A DNA stretch of 64,000 bases from assembly GCA_022825185.1 (NCBI GenBank), contig JAJDYK010000176.1, positions 23,955-87,954 of the forward strand. Reading direction: 5' to 3'. Within the stretch, counting starts at the first letter, position 1; each line of letters begins with the position of its first letter. The translations under genes and the position numbers were made by a program. Source of the stretch: Candidatus Latescibacterota bacterium (GTDB lineage: Bacteria; Latescibacterota; UBA2968; UBA8231). The notes beneath the pieces were generated by a model. The model searched no databases and was not told where the DNA came from. It worked only from the letters and a program-made list of their open reading frames with translations. Below are positions 14,553 to 23,838 of this stretch, piece by piece.

Positions 14553-16535
14553 CTAAAACACAATGCTCGACACCGCTTTAGAAATCAGCGCCAGCGCGAT
14601 GGAAGACATGCCGACCAAGCCCATCCCACATGAATAGCCCGCCAAGAGAATCGGCGCGTACGCCCGCCAGCGCGCTTCGCCAAAGCGCTTCTGCAGGTGA
14701 TAGCGGCCCAGCAAGGCACCGATGAAATTGGGCAGCAGAAAGTGCGGCCACGCGCCCACGCCGCCGATGAATCCGTAGAACAGGGCGACCGGCCAGCGCA
14801 AGAGCGATAGCGCGCCCAAAATCCCCGCGCTGCCCAGCGCACCCGTGAGCACGTATTCCCAGCGAATGATGGTCCTAATCAGCTCATTGCCGCCCTCGGC
14901 GAGCGTTGACTTGGCCCAGAATGCCTGCATGGTGGCGTGGAAGGGCCAAAACTTCTGCACGTAAGGATAGGCCGACGAGGGAATCGGCCCGAGCTTCCAG
15001 ATGAAAGACCAGAATATAAACGAGCAGACGAACATGATTAGCAAGGTTACGCCGGCCAGCTTGACGATGCTGCCGAAGTGGGTGCGGGTCAGTTCGAGTT
15101 GCTTGAAGGCCGCGGCTTCGTAGCCCCACTGGAAGAGCGGGATCGGCGCAAACCACACGGCCGCGCCCTGATAGCCCGACAGGTAAAAGGAGCCTTCGCG
15201 CAGATAGGGGAAGGACGCCCCTTGCGGCGAGCCGGTCAGGCCGATCATGCGCGCGCCGATGTACGAGTAAATCGGCGTCCACACAAAGCCGAAAAACGCG
15301 CTGATCCACCAGGGAAATTCCGGCACCAAATACCACACCAAGACCACGAAGCCGAGCGTGCTGATCGCCCAGATGCCCAAGGCGAGGGGGATGGGGATGT
15401 CGCCGCGGCCCTCGGGTAGCCCTTTGTCGTCGCCCTCGCGCTTAACCCCGCGCAAAGTCCACAGGGTCTTGCCGACCATGGCGAAACCCATCACGGCCAC
15501 GAGGACTGCGCCGCCAATGGAGAAGCTGAGCCAGAAGTCGAAGGAATTGGCGATCTGCGTTGGAATTGCCGACATGCCTGGCTCCCAGGTGTGCAGCACG
15601 TCGTACGCGTAGAGCACTGGGTTGATGAGGATGTTGACGAGGAAAGCCGCGGCAAAGGAGCCGACCACGATCCAAAAGGGCAGGACAAAGCCGACCATGA
15701 CGTGCCCGAGGTCCGTGCCAATGCCCATGATGCTGGCCGGCAGCATTTCCTTGAGGGAGACGGTCAGGTCGATGAACGGAATCGGCAGGATCGTCACGGT
15801 CTCAGTAAAGAAAATGCCCGAGATCGTGGGGATGACCACGTAGAACAGCCCCCAGATAATGCCGATAAAGGCTCCGACGCTAAAAACCTCCCATCGCCAG
15901 CCTTGGCTCGGCCCCGAACTCTCGGCGAGGGCGGTTGCGCCGCCGGCCTGCACTGCGGCCAATGGGTACGGCAGGCGCTCGATGTCGTTGGTGATGCGGA
16001 AGAGCACGTAGCCCAAGGACAGGCTGTTGATTTTCTGCATCACGATGACGGTCAGCAGCAGGACGATGGGCTTGAACCAAGCGGGGTGCAAAAAGGAGCG
16101 CCCCTCTAGGGCTGGCGAGCCGCGCGGAGGCACCACCCAATCGGGGATGTGATGGTGCAAGCCGTCGGCTTGGGGCGATTGGATCAAGTACTGGTCCCAG
16201 ATCAGCCCGCCAAAAGGTCCGCCGAACAGTTCGGCCCCAGTGCCTAACTTGCCGCCCATCATGACTAAGCCTCCGGCCACCCAATAGAGAATGATGACCT
16301 CTTGGGTGCGCAGGCGCGCAAAGGAGCGCTTGGCGATTTCGATGAAGAGAATGAGCGTCACCCACTCGGCACCGCCGGCCATACTCTGACCAGTCACCAA
16401 CCCCAAGTAGATGGCCCCAGGCAGCATGATGAAGCCGACGAACAGCGCGGCCCACAAGGTTTTGAGGTTGAAGCCCGGTTCAAATTGGAGATCCGAGAGA
16501 ATCAGTTCGGGCGTTTTTTTGTCTTCTTGAGCCAT
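14553..16535 (-). CDS. OPT-like multi-helix membrane transporter
   Basis: The 660-residue integral membrane protein has about 14-16 hydrophobic segments after a short cytosolic N-terminus. The opening LKTLWAALFVGFIMLPGAIYLGLVTG and the segments RITNDIERLPYPLA and GARMIGLTGSPQGASFPY resemble oligopeptide-transporter (OPT) superfamily proteins found beside DUF6785 genes. Its start is three bases after the stop of the DUF6785 gene, so the two are cotranscribed and may work together. The substrate is unknown; peptide or metal-chelate uptake would be the family expectation. Confidence is good for a membrane transporter and moderate for OPT. Confidence 0.7.
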   Translation of the reverse strand: MAQEDKKTPELILSDLQFEPGFNLKTLWAALFVGFIMLPGAIYLGLVTGQSMAGGAEWVTLILFIEIAKRSFARLRTQEVIILYWVAGGLVMMGGKLGTGAELFGGPFGGLIWDQYLIQSPQADGLHHHIPDWVVPPRGSPALEGRSFLHPAWFKPIVLLLTVIVMQKINSLSLGYVLFRITNDIERLPYPLAAVQAGGATALAESSGPSQGWRWEVFSVGAFIGIIWGLFYVVIPTISGIFFTETVTILPIPFIDLTVSLKEMLPASIMGIGTDLGHVMVGFVLPFWIVVGSFAAAFLVNILINPVLYAYDVLHTWEPGMSAIPTQIANSFDFWLSFSIGGAVLVAVMGFAMVGKTLWTLRGVKREGDDKGLPEGRGDIPIPLALGIWAISTLGFVVLVWYLVPEFPWWISAFFGFVWTPIYSYIGARMIGLTGSPQGASFPYLREGSFYLSGYQGAAVWFAPIPLFQWGYEAAAFKQLELTRTHFGSIVKLAGVTLLIMFVCSFIFWSFIWKLGPIPSSAYPYVQKFWPFHATMQAFWAKSTLAEGGNELIRTIIRWEYVLTGALGSAGILGALSLLRWPVALFYGFIGGVGAWPHFLLPNFIGALLGRYHLQKRFGEARWRAYAPILLAGYSCGMGLVGMSSIALALISKAVSSIVF

Positions 16536-16538
16536 GTG

Positions 16539-18449
16539 CTAATTTCCGTACAGCGGGTGTCCCTGCCCGGGGAACCAGATCATATCAATGCAAAAGGACA
16601 GGCCAATCGCGGTGAAGTACCCGAGGATGAGGCCGATGAAAAAGGGCTGGGCGCGCTGGTAGAGGCCGATTCCGCCCGAGCGCATGATGGCCCATTTGGC
16701 CAGCCAGGAGACGAAGATCGAAAAGACGATAATGGTCATGGGATAGGAGCAGATGCCGACCGGCATGCCGATCGGGTGCAGGGGCCACCACGAGAAGCGG
16801 TAGCGCATAAAAGTCAGCAGTCCCATTGCGCCCGCGCCGCTGACGAGGTGGCCCAACCGCGTCCAATCCGGTGCCTTGAGGTCGATTTTGCGCAGACTTT
16901 CCACGTAGGGCACTTGCGAACCCGTGCCGAAGATCCATCCTCCGTAGTTGTACGCACCAAAGGAGTAGCCCATGTAGAGCGCGAAGGCCATGGAGACGAC
17001 GAGGGCGACTAGCGCCGAGAGGAGGATGCAGAAGCTCAGATAGCGGCGGTTGCCGCGGATGCTGCTGGACACTTTGGCGCTGTTGGCCGCGGCGACCATG
17101 AAAAAGCCCTTGAGCTCGTGGTGCCAGCCGTAGGACAGCCCCATGGCGATGTTGCTCTGTGCGGTAGCGTGCGGCCCGAGTGCGTAGCCGACGAAGGTCT
17201 GGCCGACTAGCGGGGCGCGGCTGAAGAGCAAGCCGCCCTCCATGATGATGCGCGTAATGCCGACGTAGAGGACTAAGGTGGCCAAAATGAAGAGCGCGAC
17301 CGTGGGCGGGTTCATGCCAGCCCGCCACATCCAGAAGGCGATGTAGAGCAGGGCCAGCCCGCCGCCAAAGACGATCATCCGGTAGGACATCAGCTCGTCG
17401 GTGTCGTCGATGTCCGCATCGTTGCGCACGGCTTTGCGCCAGATTGCGCCGAGGTGTCCGCGTGCCATCCACAGCATGCCGATGACGAGGGCGATCAGCG
17501 CGCCGAAAGACTGCCAGCCGATGCCGGGGTGGCCGAGGGTGTACACGTCGCGGCCGGCAATGGTGTAGCCAAAGCGGTTGAACAGGCCCTGTTGCAGCAT
17601 GGTCAGCACCGTGAAAAACCACATGCTGAACGACACGTCGAGATTGACGAAGTACGTGAAGCCGACGATGGCCCAGTTGATATTGGTGTTGATGGCGGGA
17701 AATTCGCGGCCAATGCGAATGGGGTCGGACAGATCGCGCGGGATGGGCGGGAAGGCCGGGGTAAAGTACGTGACCACATTCCACATAACCATGCAGAAAG
17801 GCAGGGCAAAGCCGAACCAAAACGCCTTTTGCCGCACGAAGCTGGGCCAGTTAGAGCCGGGCGGTGGGGCGATGAGTTGTTGGGGCAGTTCCATCAAGGC
17901 GAAGGGCAGGCGCTCGTATTCGACCCACTGCTTGCGCAGCGCCGCGACCATGCACTGGCACAAAAAGAAGATGGCCATCACCAAGCTGGTCCACCAAAAA
18001 AGCGGCACGATCCAAGCGCCCCAAGGAATGGATTCGCCAGCGGGTAGGCCGTTGTAGAACCACTTGAGGGCAATCGCGTCGTTGGGCACCAGCCATTCCT
18101 CGATGTACTGCACTACTTTGCTCTGCCACTGATTCTCGGGCGAGGCAAAGTACTGGGGGGCGGCGACGACCGCGATCATGTACGTGGAAGTGCCCCAGGT
18201 GGGGATGGAGGCCCCCACTAGGGACATGATGAAGATTAGGCCGAGTTCGCTGGTGCTTAGGCCGCGCACTTTTAGCAGCGACTTGGCCGTGGCGTTGAGA
18301 AAGACCAGACCAGTAAAGAGAAAGACCACGCTCAAGGGCAGGTAGCTGATCGCCCACTGCGAGGACTTGAGGATGAACATGCTGTACGGGGCCCCGATGT
18401 TGATCAGGATCACGAGGCCCAAGCCGATGAGGAAGGCGCGTGCGGTCAT
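16539..18449 (-). CDS. DUF6785/DUF6784-family polytopic membrane protein
   Basis: The 636-residue protein has about 14 predicted helices. It shares length and order of segments with the protein at 45348-47258: an N-terminal helix pair, GLPAGESIPWGAWI, a central LPFALMELPQQLI, FSMWFF, and the C-terminal LHPIGMPVG and QPFFIGLILGYF motifs. This matches the DUF6785/DUF6784 type of uncharacterised membrane proteins, which look distantly OPT-like. It lies 17 bases downstream of the PIN toxin gene and three bases upstream of the OPT-like gene. A two-component transporter or permease pair is an inference from this tight coupling. Confidence 0.75.
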   Translation of the reverse strand: MTARAFLIGLGLVILINIGAPYSMFILKSSQWAISYLPLSVVFLFTGLVFLNATAKSLLKVRGLSTSELGLIFIMSLVGASIPTWGTSTYMIAVVAAPQYFASPENQWQSKVVQYIEEWLVPNDAIALKWFYNGLPAGESIPWGAWIVPLFWWTSLVMAIFFLCQCMVAALRKQWVEYERLPFALMELPQQLIAPPPGSNWPSFVRQKAFWFGFALPFCMVMWNVVTYFTPAFPPIPRDLSDPIRIGREFPAINTNINWAIVGFTYFVNLDVSFSMWFFTVLTMLQQGLFNRFGYTIAGRDVYTLGHPGIGWQSFGALIALVIGMLWMARGHLGAIWRKAVRNDADIDDTDELMSYRMIVFGGGLALLYIAFWMWRAGMNPPTVALFILATLVLYVGITRIIMEGGLLFSRAPLVGQTFVGYALGPHATAQSNIAMGLSYGWHHELKGFFMVAAANSAKVSSSIRGNRRYLSFCILLSALVALVVSMAFALYMGYSFGAYNYGGWIFGTGSQVPYVESLRKIDLKAPDWTRLGHLVSGAGAMGLLTFMRYRFSWWPLHPIGMPVGICSYPMTIIVFSIFVSWLAKWAIMRSGGIGLYQRAQPFFIGLILGYFTAIGLSFCIDMIWFPGQGHPLYGN

Positions 18450-18466
18450 GTTGGCTGTCTGGCGCT

Positions 18467-18847
18467 TCAGACCTCCATGATGGCCACATCGTATTGCCGA
18501 ATGTGGCCATCCCGGGTGACGAGGAGCAGCCCTTCGGCTCGGGCTTGGGCAATCAGGAACCGATCGAATGGATCCCGGTGGTGCATCGGGAGGCGGCCGG
18601 CCTGCTCAGCGTGATGGAACGCCAGCGGAAGGTGAGTGAAGCCCCTTTCCTCAACCAACACCGACAGATTGTCTGGAGCGACCAAGCGACCCTTGGCCCG
18701 CTTGACCTCGATTTCCCACCCAGTGATAGCGCTGACGAAGACGTCATTGTGCGGGTCGGCAATGGTGGCACGGGTATCTTCGGCCAGTTGCTCAACATCG
18801 GATAGGCACCACAAGAAGGTGTGGGTATCCAACAGTAGCCGCGACAT
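18467..18847 (-). CDS. PIN-domain toxin, VapC-like
   Basis: This 126-residue PIN protein opens RLLLDTHTFLWCL. Candidate metal ligands are Asp7, Glu45 (TGWEIEVK), Asp95 (DPFDRFLIAQA) and Asp113 (VTRDGHI). Length and motifs fit the VapC-like toxins usually paired with Phd-type antitoxins. The start is two bases after the antitoxin stop. Downstream, 17 bases separate it from the DUF6785 gene, so read-through from this module into the transporter genes is possible. Confidence 0.88.
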   Translation of the reverse strand: MSRLLLDTHTFLWCLSDVEQLAEDTRATIADPHNDVFVSAITGWEIEVKRAKGRLVAPDNLSVLVEERGFTHLPLAFHHAEQAGRLPMHHRDPFDRFLIAQARAEGLLLVTRDGHIRQYDVAIMEV

Positions 18848-18849
18848 TG

Positions 18850-19110
18850 CTAACTCTTATCTGTAGCTGGGAAAATTTTCGAGTTCTCAAGCAGGTCCAT
18901 GAGTTCTTCATCGGGATCGTCAAAGTCTGGAGACATCCAGATTTTTCCTTCTAGCCCACCAAGCTGACGTTCCTCGAGGCGATCCCGATACGGTTCCAGC
19001 CGCAAATACGGCTCGCCGGCCTTGGCGATGACAACTTCTTCCCCCGCCCAAGCCAACTTGCCTAAGCGCGAAAGTTGCGATTTGGCTTCGTGCATGTTCA
19101 CTTTCTTCAT
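18850..19110 (-). CDS. Phd/YefM-type antitoxin
   Basis: The 86-residue protein opens MKKVNMHEAKSQLSRLG and continues GEEVVIAKAGEPYLRLEPY, the classic Phd/YefM DNA-binding N-terminus; the acidic C-terminal part (PDFDDPDEELMDLL) would neutralise the toxin. GGAGG lies seven bases upstream of the ATG. An imperfect palindrome at 19125-19140 lies just upstream and is a likely autoregulatory operator. Confidence 0.88.
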   Translation of the reverse strand: MKKVNMHEAKSQLSRLGKLAWAGEEVVIAKAGEPYLRLEPYRDRLEERQLGGLEGKIWMSPDFDDPDEELMDLLENSKIFPATDKS

Positions 19111-19124
19111 GGTGAATCCTCCAA

Positions 19125-19140
19125 TAGCTAAGTTAAGCTA
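19125..19140. promoter_or_regulatory. Putative antitoxin operator palindrome
   Basis: TAGCTAAGTTAAGCTA is an imperfect palindrome with TAGCT/AGCTA arms, immediately upstream of the ribosome-binding site of the Phd-type antitoxin. Phd/YefM proteins repress their own operon by binding such sites; binding here is inferred. Confidence 0.45.
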
Positions 19141-19165
19141 AGTCTATTTTTGTGGCGGGGTCTTG

Positions 19166-22100
19166 TCAAGGACGAGCGGCAGGCTGCCCAGCCTCGGCAA
19201 ACGCCTCGTCCGCCTCGTCCTGATACCCTTGGCGAATCGCCGGCGCTAGGGTGCGCCAGACGAGGAATCGCTTGCGCAGCACGTTGAGGAACTTGCGATT
19301 CATGCGTTGCCAAGAGGCCACGTCGCCGCTGAGGCGCTCGATGTGGGTCTCGATCTTGTAGATGTGGTGCTCGCCGGTGGGAGTCGCCTGCAGGCGCACC
19401 TGCTGGCTGATCCCGAGGTCGTAGGGTGCCAGCCAAGTGCGCATGGCAATGGCGTAGGACGGTTCCGGCCCGCCGGTGGTGACGGATAGCTCGACATCGC
19501 GGGCGATGAAGTCGCCGATGGAGCCTTCGCCATAGGCGGCGAAGACCGACTTGAGATACACATACATGCTCGGCACCTCGGCCCCGCCGACTGTGAAGGG
19601 AAAGTCAAAGCGCCAGTGGTCGCCGACGGGCGGGGGAAATTGCCATTGCCGCGTCACGTCCGGGACGGCCATGTTGGCCGCCATGCGCGCTGGATACAAG
19701 GTCGATAAATAAACTGTGCCGATGACCACGACCGTAGCCCATACAGCGGAGAGCGACGAGTAGTTAAGAGTCAGGCCGGCGAGCAGCCCGTATTGCAGCA
19801 TGAACAGATGGGCGATTTGGCCTAGGGCGTAGCCGACTACCGCGCCAAAGGTGGCAAAGACCGTGGATTCGGCCAAAAACAGCAGGCCGATGTGGCTGGG
19901 GGCCAAGCCGACGACGCTGTAGATGCCGATTTCGCGCACGCGCTCGTACACGGCCCCCATCATGGTATTGAGCACAATCAAGGCGGCGATGATTACCGGG
20001 ACCAAAAGCTGGCCGGCCCCGCTTATTTCGGTGGAGCCGATCGAACTGTAGGCCACGACGCGGTCGCCTTGGCCGACGAACAGGGTCAGCGCCACCCGCG
20101 ACATAAAGGACTCCACGCGCTGGACGAATTCCGGGTCGTCTGCGTCTGCGGCAATGGCGATGGAGCGCAGGCGGCCATCCATGGCGCGGACGCGCTCATA
20201 GGGCAAGAACAGGGTGTTGATTACTTCGAGGTGGTTAAAGGTCTCGACTGCGGTGGCGGCTAAGGCACGCGGATCCTCGGTGCTCTCGCGGGTGATGAGA
20301 CCGGCGTCTTTGACTGTATCCACCGGCGTTAGGCGCTCGCCATCGAGATCGACGACTTCTTTCAGGGCCGCGCTGTCGAACAGGCCGATGACTTGGTACT
20401 CCTCGCCGTAGAGCGCGATGGAAGCTGTGCCCACATCCTCGGGGCCAATGCCGACGAGCGCGGCTAGGCTGTCGGGCAAGATGACGGCCTTGTCGTCGCC
20501 CGCGGCGAAGAAGCGGCCAGCCGAGACGTGCGCGTCGAGGCCCGTGACCTCGGCTTCGGCTGGCTGTAGGCCCACCAGGCCGTGCGCGAAACTGGCCGCG
20601 CCGGTCGCGGTGACGGCAAAGTCGATATAGGCCCGTTCGGATTCGACCGGCGACAAGTACCAGGCGCGCGGCACCACCAAGGCGCGGTCGCCGAATGCGC
20701 TCTGTACGTATTCCAAGATGGAATCCTGCATGCCGCGCCAAGCGCGGTCGCGGATGAGGCCGCCTTCGTACAGAGGCGAGGTATCGCGGGGTAGGCGATA
20801 GAAGTCGAAGCTGGATTTGACCGAGGTAAAGGAATTGACGGTAAAGGTCAAAAAGGTCAGGGTCGCGGCCGTCAGCGCGGTGCGCAGGCGGCGCTTGCTC
20901 AAGTTGGAGATGCCCAACAGCACGGCCGCAAAACCCGCGGCGATCCGGCCTACGTCGGTCTCGTGTACGCCTGCGGTCGCACCCTTGCGGCGTTGCAGAA
21001 GTGCCTTAAAGCGAGTGACGACGATGAAGATGACGAGGACGCCCAAGGCGAGGATGACAAACGCGAGGAAGATGATGTACGGCGAGGTGCTCAGCTTGAA
21101 GGCCGGATGGACGAAGCGCAGAATCAGAAATACGAAGACAAAGATGCCGACAAAGCCGGCGATTTGCCGCCGCACGTCCGGGAAGCCGAAGAAGAAGCGC
21201 TCGCAGAAGAAGGCAAAGGGCAACAGGAGCGCGAAATAGAAAATCACCGCGCGCACCGCGTCGTTGGCCGTGGCCTTGACTTCCGGGTAGATGCGGGCCT
21301 CTAGCCCGAGGGCGCGGCGCACGGCGCGCTGGTAGCCGGTGTAATCGAACGCCGCGAGTTTGTCGCCGGCCTCGAGCAGGGCCTCCCGCGCTTGCTCGTG
21401 CATGGACTGTAGCTGTTCGAGGACGATGCCGTGGCGCACCATTTGTTTGATCCGCGCCTCGTCGATGATCCAGATGTCGCGGGCCGCCTGCAATGCCGGG
21501 TAGGGAATGAGGCCTTGTTCGACTGGGAAGCCCGCGCCCTGCGCTTGCTCAATGGTTGCCAAATCGACGTGGGCTGGATCGAGGTCGGCGAACAGGGCGG
21601 AGTCCGCGTTGGTGAGCATGTAGCGCACGCCCGCGAGCGCGCTTTCGCCGCCAAAGGCTCCCTCGCCGGCGAGGATTTTGACGCGGGTGCCCGGCTCGGC
21701 GAAGACCACGCCAGCCTGCACCACTCGGTCCTGCACTGCGCTCTGATTTTCGATGTAGTTGAGAGAAAAAGAGCGCGGCGGCGCGTCGTTGGTGCCGAGG
21801 ACGTTGACGCGGTCCATGGCCGATAGGTAGCGCGGATCGACCACCTCCAAGAAGCTCAGGGCGCGGCAGCGAAAAAGGACCTGCAACATGCGGTTTTCCC
21901 ACCAGCCATACGGTTGGGTGCCCGGATAGGTTTTGTCGCCCTCCTCGCCGAGGTCGGGCGCGGAGACGATGCGCCCGTATTCGTCGAGTTCAAAGGCTTG
22001 GATCCGGTTGGCAAAGCGGTTGCGCACGATGTCGAACTTGAAGTAGCCGCTCTCGTCACCGTGCGTGGCCATAAGGGTGCGCACGCCGGCCACAGAGTTG

Positions 22101-23767
22101 GGGCCGGGTTGGAGATAGGTGACGAGGGCGTTGGGCACCGGGGCCTTGGGCACGGCAAAATTCACGTCGCGGTCGAACCAGTAGATGTTGCCCTCTAGGC
22201 TGTGCCCCCAATCGCGCAGGGTCAGCTTGGTGTCGTTGAAAAAGTCTGGGTCGGAAGCAGCCTTGAGCATCAGCCCGGCGATGGTGCGAGTCTGTGCGGC
22301 GAGGTTGTCGAGCGCGACGAATTCGAGCCGGTCGAGGGGCGTATCGACGCGCTGGCGCAGTTGGTTGGGCGTGACGAACGAAAGCGCCTCCTTGCCCACG
22401 AAGGCCGCGGCCTCGCTGTCAAGGGCCAGCCGCACGGGCATGAAGTTTTTCCACACTCGCTTCTGCGGGGCTACAGCGTCTTGGTAGCGAGTTGAGTCGG
22501 CGAAAATCTCGCGGTTGTAGCGGGCAAAGCGCGAGGCGTAGTGCGCCATCAGGTTCTTCTGATAGTCGTCGTTGCGCCAAGCCGAGTTGTAGAACGTGCC
22601 CATGGTGAAGCTGCCGACTTGGGGGCTGTGGCTGGCCAAGTCGAGGCCGACGAAGAGGCGGAAGTCGATGCGCTCGGCCGGCGGGATCTGGTCGAGGAAA
22701 TGCTCGCTTTTGCGCGCGTGGCGGTAGAGAAAATCGTTGACGCCGGCCAAGCCCTGAAAGTGCCCGGGGGTGGCCAAAAAGAGCACGGTGTAGCGAGTGC
22801 CTTCGGCGACGAGCAAACGCGCGATTTCGAGCAGTGCGGCCATGCCGGTCGCATTCTCAGCCCCTGGGGCCAGTGCGGGGACGACCGAGATCGCGTCGTA
22901 GTGCGCTTGCAGGACGATGATTTGCTCGTTCCACTGTTGGATTTCGCGGCGCTGACCGCGCGGCATGTCCTCGGCCAAACCGGGAAGGACGGCGAATATA
23001 TTGCGCGCTTGGACCTGCTCCCAGGCCATGCGCGCTTCGAGATGCACTTGGGCGTTGCCGTTGCGCGCTTGCTGCCGCAGGATTTCCGCGTCCGCCGCTT
23101 CCACCCAAAAGCGCGGGATGTCCACGGGCACTTGGAGGAATTTTTCCGCGGCCTCGCTGCGCGTGACGCGGCCATCGTCGTACAGCAAGATAGCTTGCGC
23201 GCCCAAGGCCCGCGCTTCGATGTGGGCGTTGCCCGAGCCAAATCCCATCAGCGCAATGCTGCCCGCTAGCCGCTTCCCATCCATCTCGGCTAAGCTGCCG
23301 CGCCCCAAGTCTATGAGGTGGCCGGAGACACCGCCCGGCGGCAGGGACGGCGAGCGCACGTGGTTGGGCCACAACCCGTAGATGGGGACGGCTTCGTCCG
23401 AGCCGGCCAAGCGCAGTCGGCCACCGCGATCTATGGGGACAGAAAGGGGGAAAAATTCGCTGGAGACTTGGAGGCCGAGGCCGCGGAATTCCCCTTCGAT
23501 GTAGCGGGCTGCGTTGGTGGCTCCTGCATAGCCGGTGACGCGGGATGAGTCTGCGGTGAAGATGCGGAGGTGGTGCTCTAGGTCGGCGGCGTTTATTTGC
23601 GCGACGGCTTCGCGCAGGGAGGATGCTTCGTCGGTCGCTGGCGCTTCGCGCAGTGGTTCCCAGCCAATAGCCCGTTCAATCCAGCGCGAAATGGTAGCTG
23701 GATCAAAGGCCGCGACTGATAGCAAAAAGAAGGCCGCGGTGGCGGATAGGAGGAATTTGGTCAGCAT
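19166..23767 (-). CDS. M28-peptidase-like / FtsX-MacB permease fusion
   Basis: The protein has about 1533 residues. After an N-terminal membrane anchor come a PA-like region (about 130-240) and an M28 aminopeptidase-like domain (about 260-500) with LQAHYDAISV and GAENATGMAALLEIARLL. The usual catalytic EE pair is replaced by TPGHFQGLAG and the SDHxP motif is not evident, so catalysis is doubtful. Helices at about 835-930 lead to a MacB-type periplasmic domain (about 970-1220). An FtsX permease block (about 1245-1365) contains TMMGAVYERVREIGIYSVVGL, followed by a ~165-residue C-terminal domain. MacB/FtsX permeases need an ABC ATPase; none is encoded nearby. The ATG at 23767 is preferred over an in-frame TTG inside a terminator T-run. 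A role in lipoprotein or envelope remodelling is possible. Confidence 0.8.
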   Translation of the reverse strand: MLTKFLLSATAAFFLLSVAAFDPATISRWIERAIGWEPLREAPATDEASSLREAVAQINAADLEHHLRIFTADSSRVTGYAGATNAARYIEGEFRGLGLQVSSEFFPLSVPIDRGGRLRLAGSDEAVPIYGLWPNHVRSPSLPPGGVSGHLIDLGRGSLAEMDGKRLAGSIALMGFGSGNAHIEARALGAQAILLYDDGRVTRSEAAEKFLQVPVDIPRFWVEAADAEILRQQARNGNAQVHLEARMAWEQVQARNIFAVLPGLAEDMPRGQRREIQQWNEQIIVLQAHYDAISVVPALAPGAENATGMAALLEIARLLVAEGTRYTVLFLATPGHFQGLAGVNDFLYRHARKSEHFLDQIPPAERIDFRLFVGLDLASHSPQVGSFTMGTFYNSAWRNDDYQKNLMAHYASRFARYNREIFADSTRYQDAVAPQKRVWKNFMPVRLALDSEAAAFVGKEALSFVTPNQLRQRVDTPLDRLEFVALDNLAAQTRTIAGLMLKAASDPDFFNDTKLTLRDWGHSLEGNIYWFDRDVNFAVPKAPVPNALVTYLQPGPNSVAGVRTLMATHGDESGYFKFDIVRNRFANRIQAFELDEYGRIVSAPDLGEEGDKTYPGTQPYGWWENRMLQVLFRCRALSFLEVVDPRYLSAMDRVNVLGTNDAPPRSFSLNYIENQSAVQDRVVQAGVVFAEPGTRVKILAGEGAFGGESALAGVRYMLTNADSALFADLDPAHVDLATIEQAQGAGFPVEQGLIPYPALQAARDIWIIDEARIKQMVRHGIVLEQLQSMHEQAREALLEAGDKLAAFDYTGYQRAVRRALGLEARIYPEVKATANDAVRAVIFYFALLLPFAFFCERFFFGFPDVRRQIAGFVGIFVFVFLILRFVHPAFKLSTSPYIIFLAFVILALGVLVIFIVVTRFKALLQRRKGATAGVHETDVGRIAAGFAAVLLGISNLSKRRLRTALTAATLTFLTFTVNSFTSVKSSFDFYRLPRDTSPLYEGGLIRDRAWRGMQDSILEYVQSAFGDRALVVPRAWYLSPVESERAYIDFAVTATGAASFAHGLVGLQPAEAEVTGLDAHVSAGRFFAAGDDKAVILPDSLAALVGIGPEDVGTASIALYGEEYQVIGLFDSAALKEVVDLDGERLTPVDTVKDAGLITRESTEDPRALAATAVETFNHLEVINTLFLPYERVRAMDGRLRSIAIAADADDPEFVQRVESFMSRVALTLFVGQGDRVVAYSSIGSTEISGAGQLLVPVIIAALIVLNTMMGAVYERVREIGIYSVVGLAPSHIGLLFLAESTVFATFGAVVGYALGQIAHLFMLQYGLLAGLTLNYSSLSAVWATVVVIGTVYLSTLYPARMAANMAVPDVTRQWQFPPPVGDHWRFDFPFTVGGAEVPSMYVYLKSVFAAYGEGSIGDFIARDVELSVTTGGPEPSYAIAMRTWLAPYDLGISQQVRLQATPTGEHHIYKIETHIERLSGDVASWQRMNRKFLNVLRKRFLVWRTLAPAIRQGYQDEADEAFAEAGQPAARP

Positions 23768-23783
23768 TAAACGGGTGCCGGGC

Positions 23784-23813
23784 AAAAAAAGGGGCAGGCC
23801 GCGGCCTGCCCCT
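23784..23813 (-). terminator. Rho-independent terminator
   Basis: A perfect 22-base palindrome built from GGGGCAGGCCG (23791-23812, extended by one A:T pair) is followed on the minus strand by seven T residues. It lies 26 bases after the stop of the lipoprotein gene at 23839-24603. Only 16 bases separate the T-run from the M28/FtsX start, leaving no room for a promoter there. Confidence 0.9.
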
Positions 23814-23838
23814 AGGCTATGCAGCTTGACCGGCTCGG

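Noticed and set aside
16585..17820. 411-residue frame overlapping the DUF6785 gene on the same strand
   Set aside because: Arg/His-rich shadow in a different frame; the in-frame alternative encodes a clear polytopic membrane protein.
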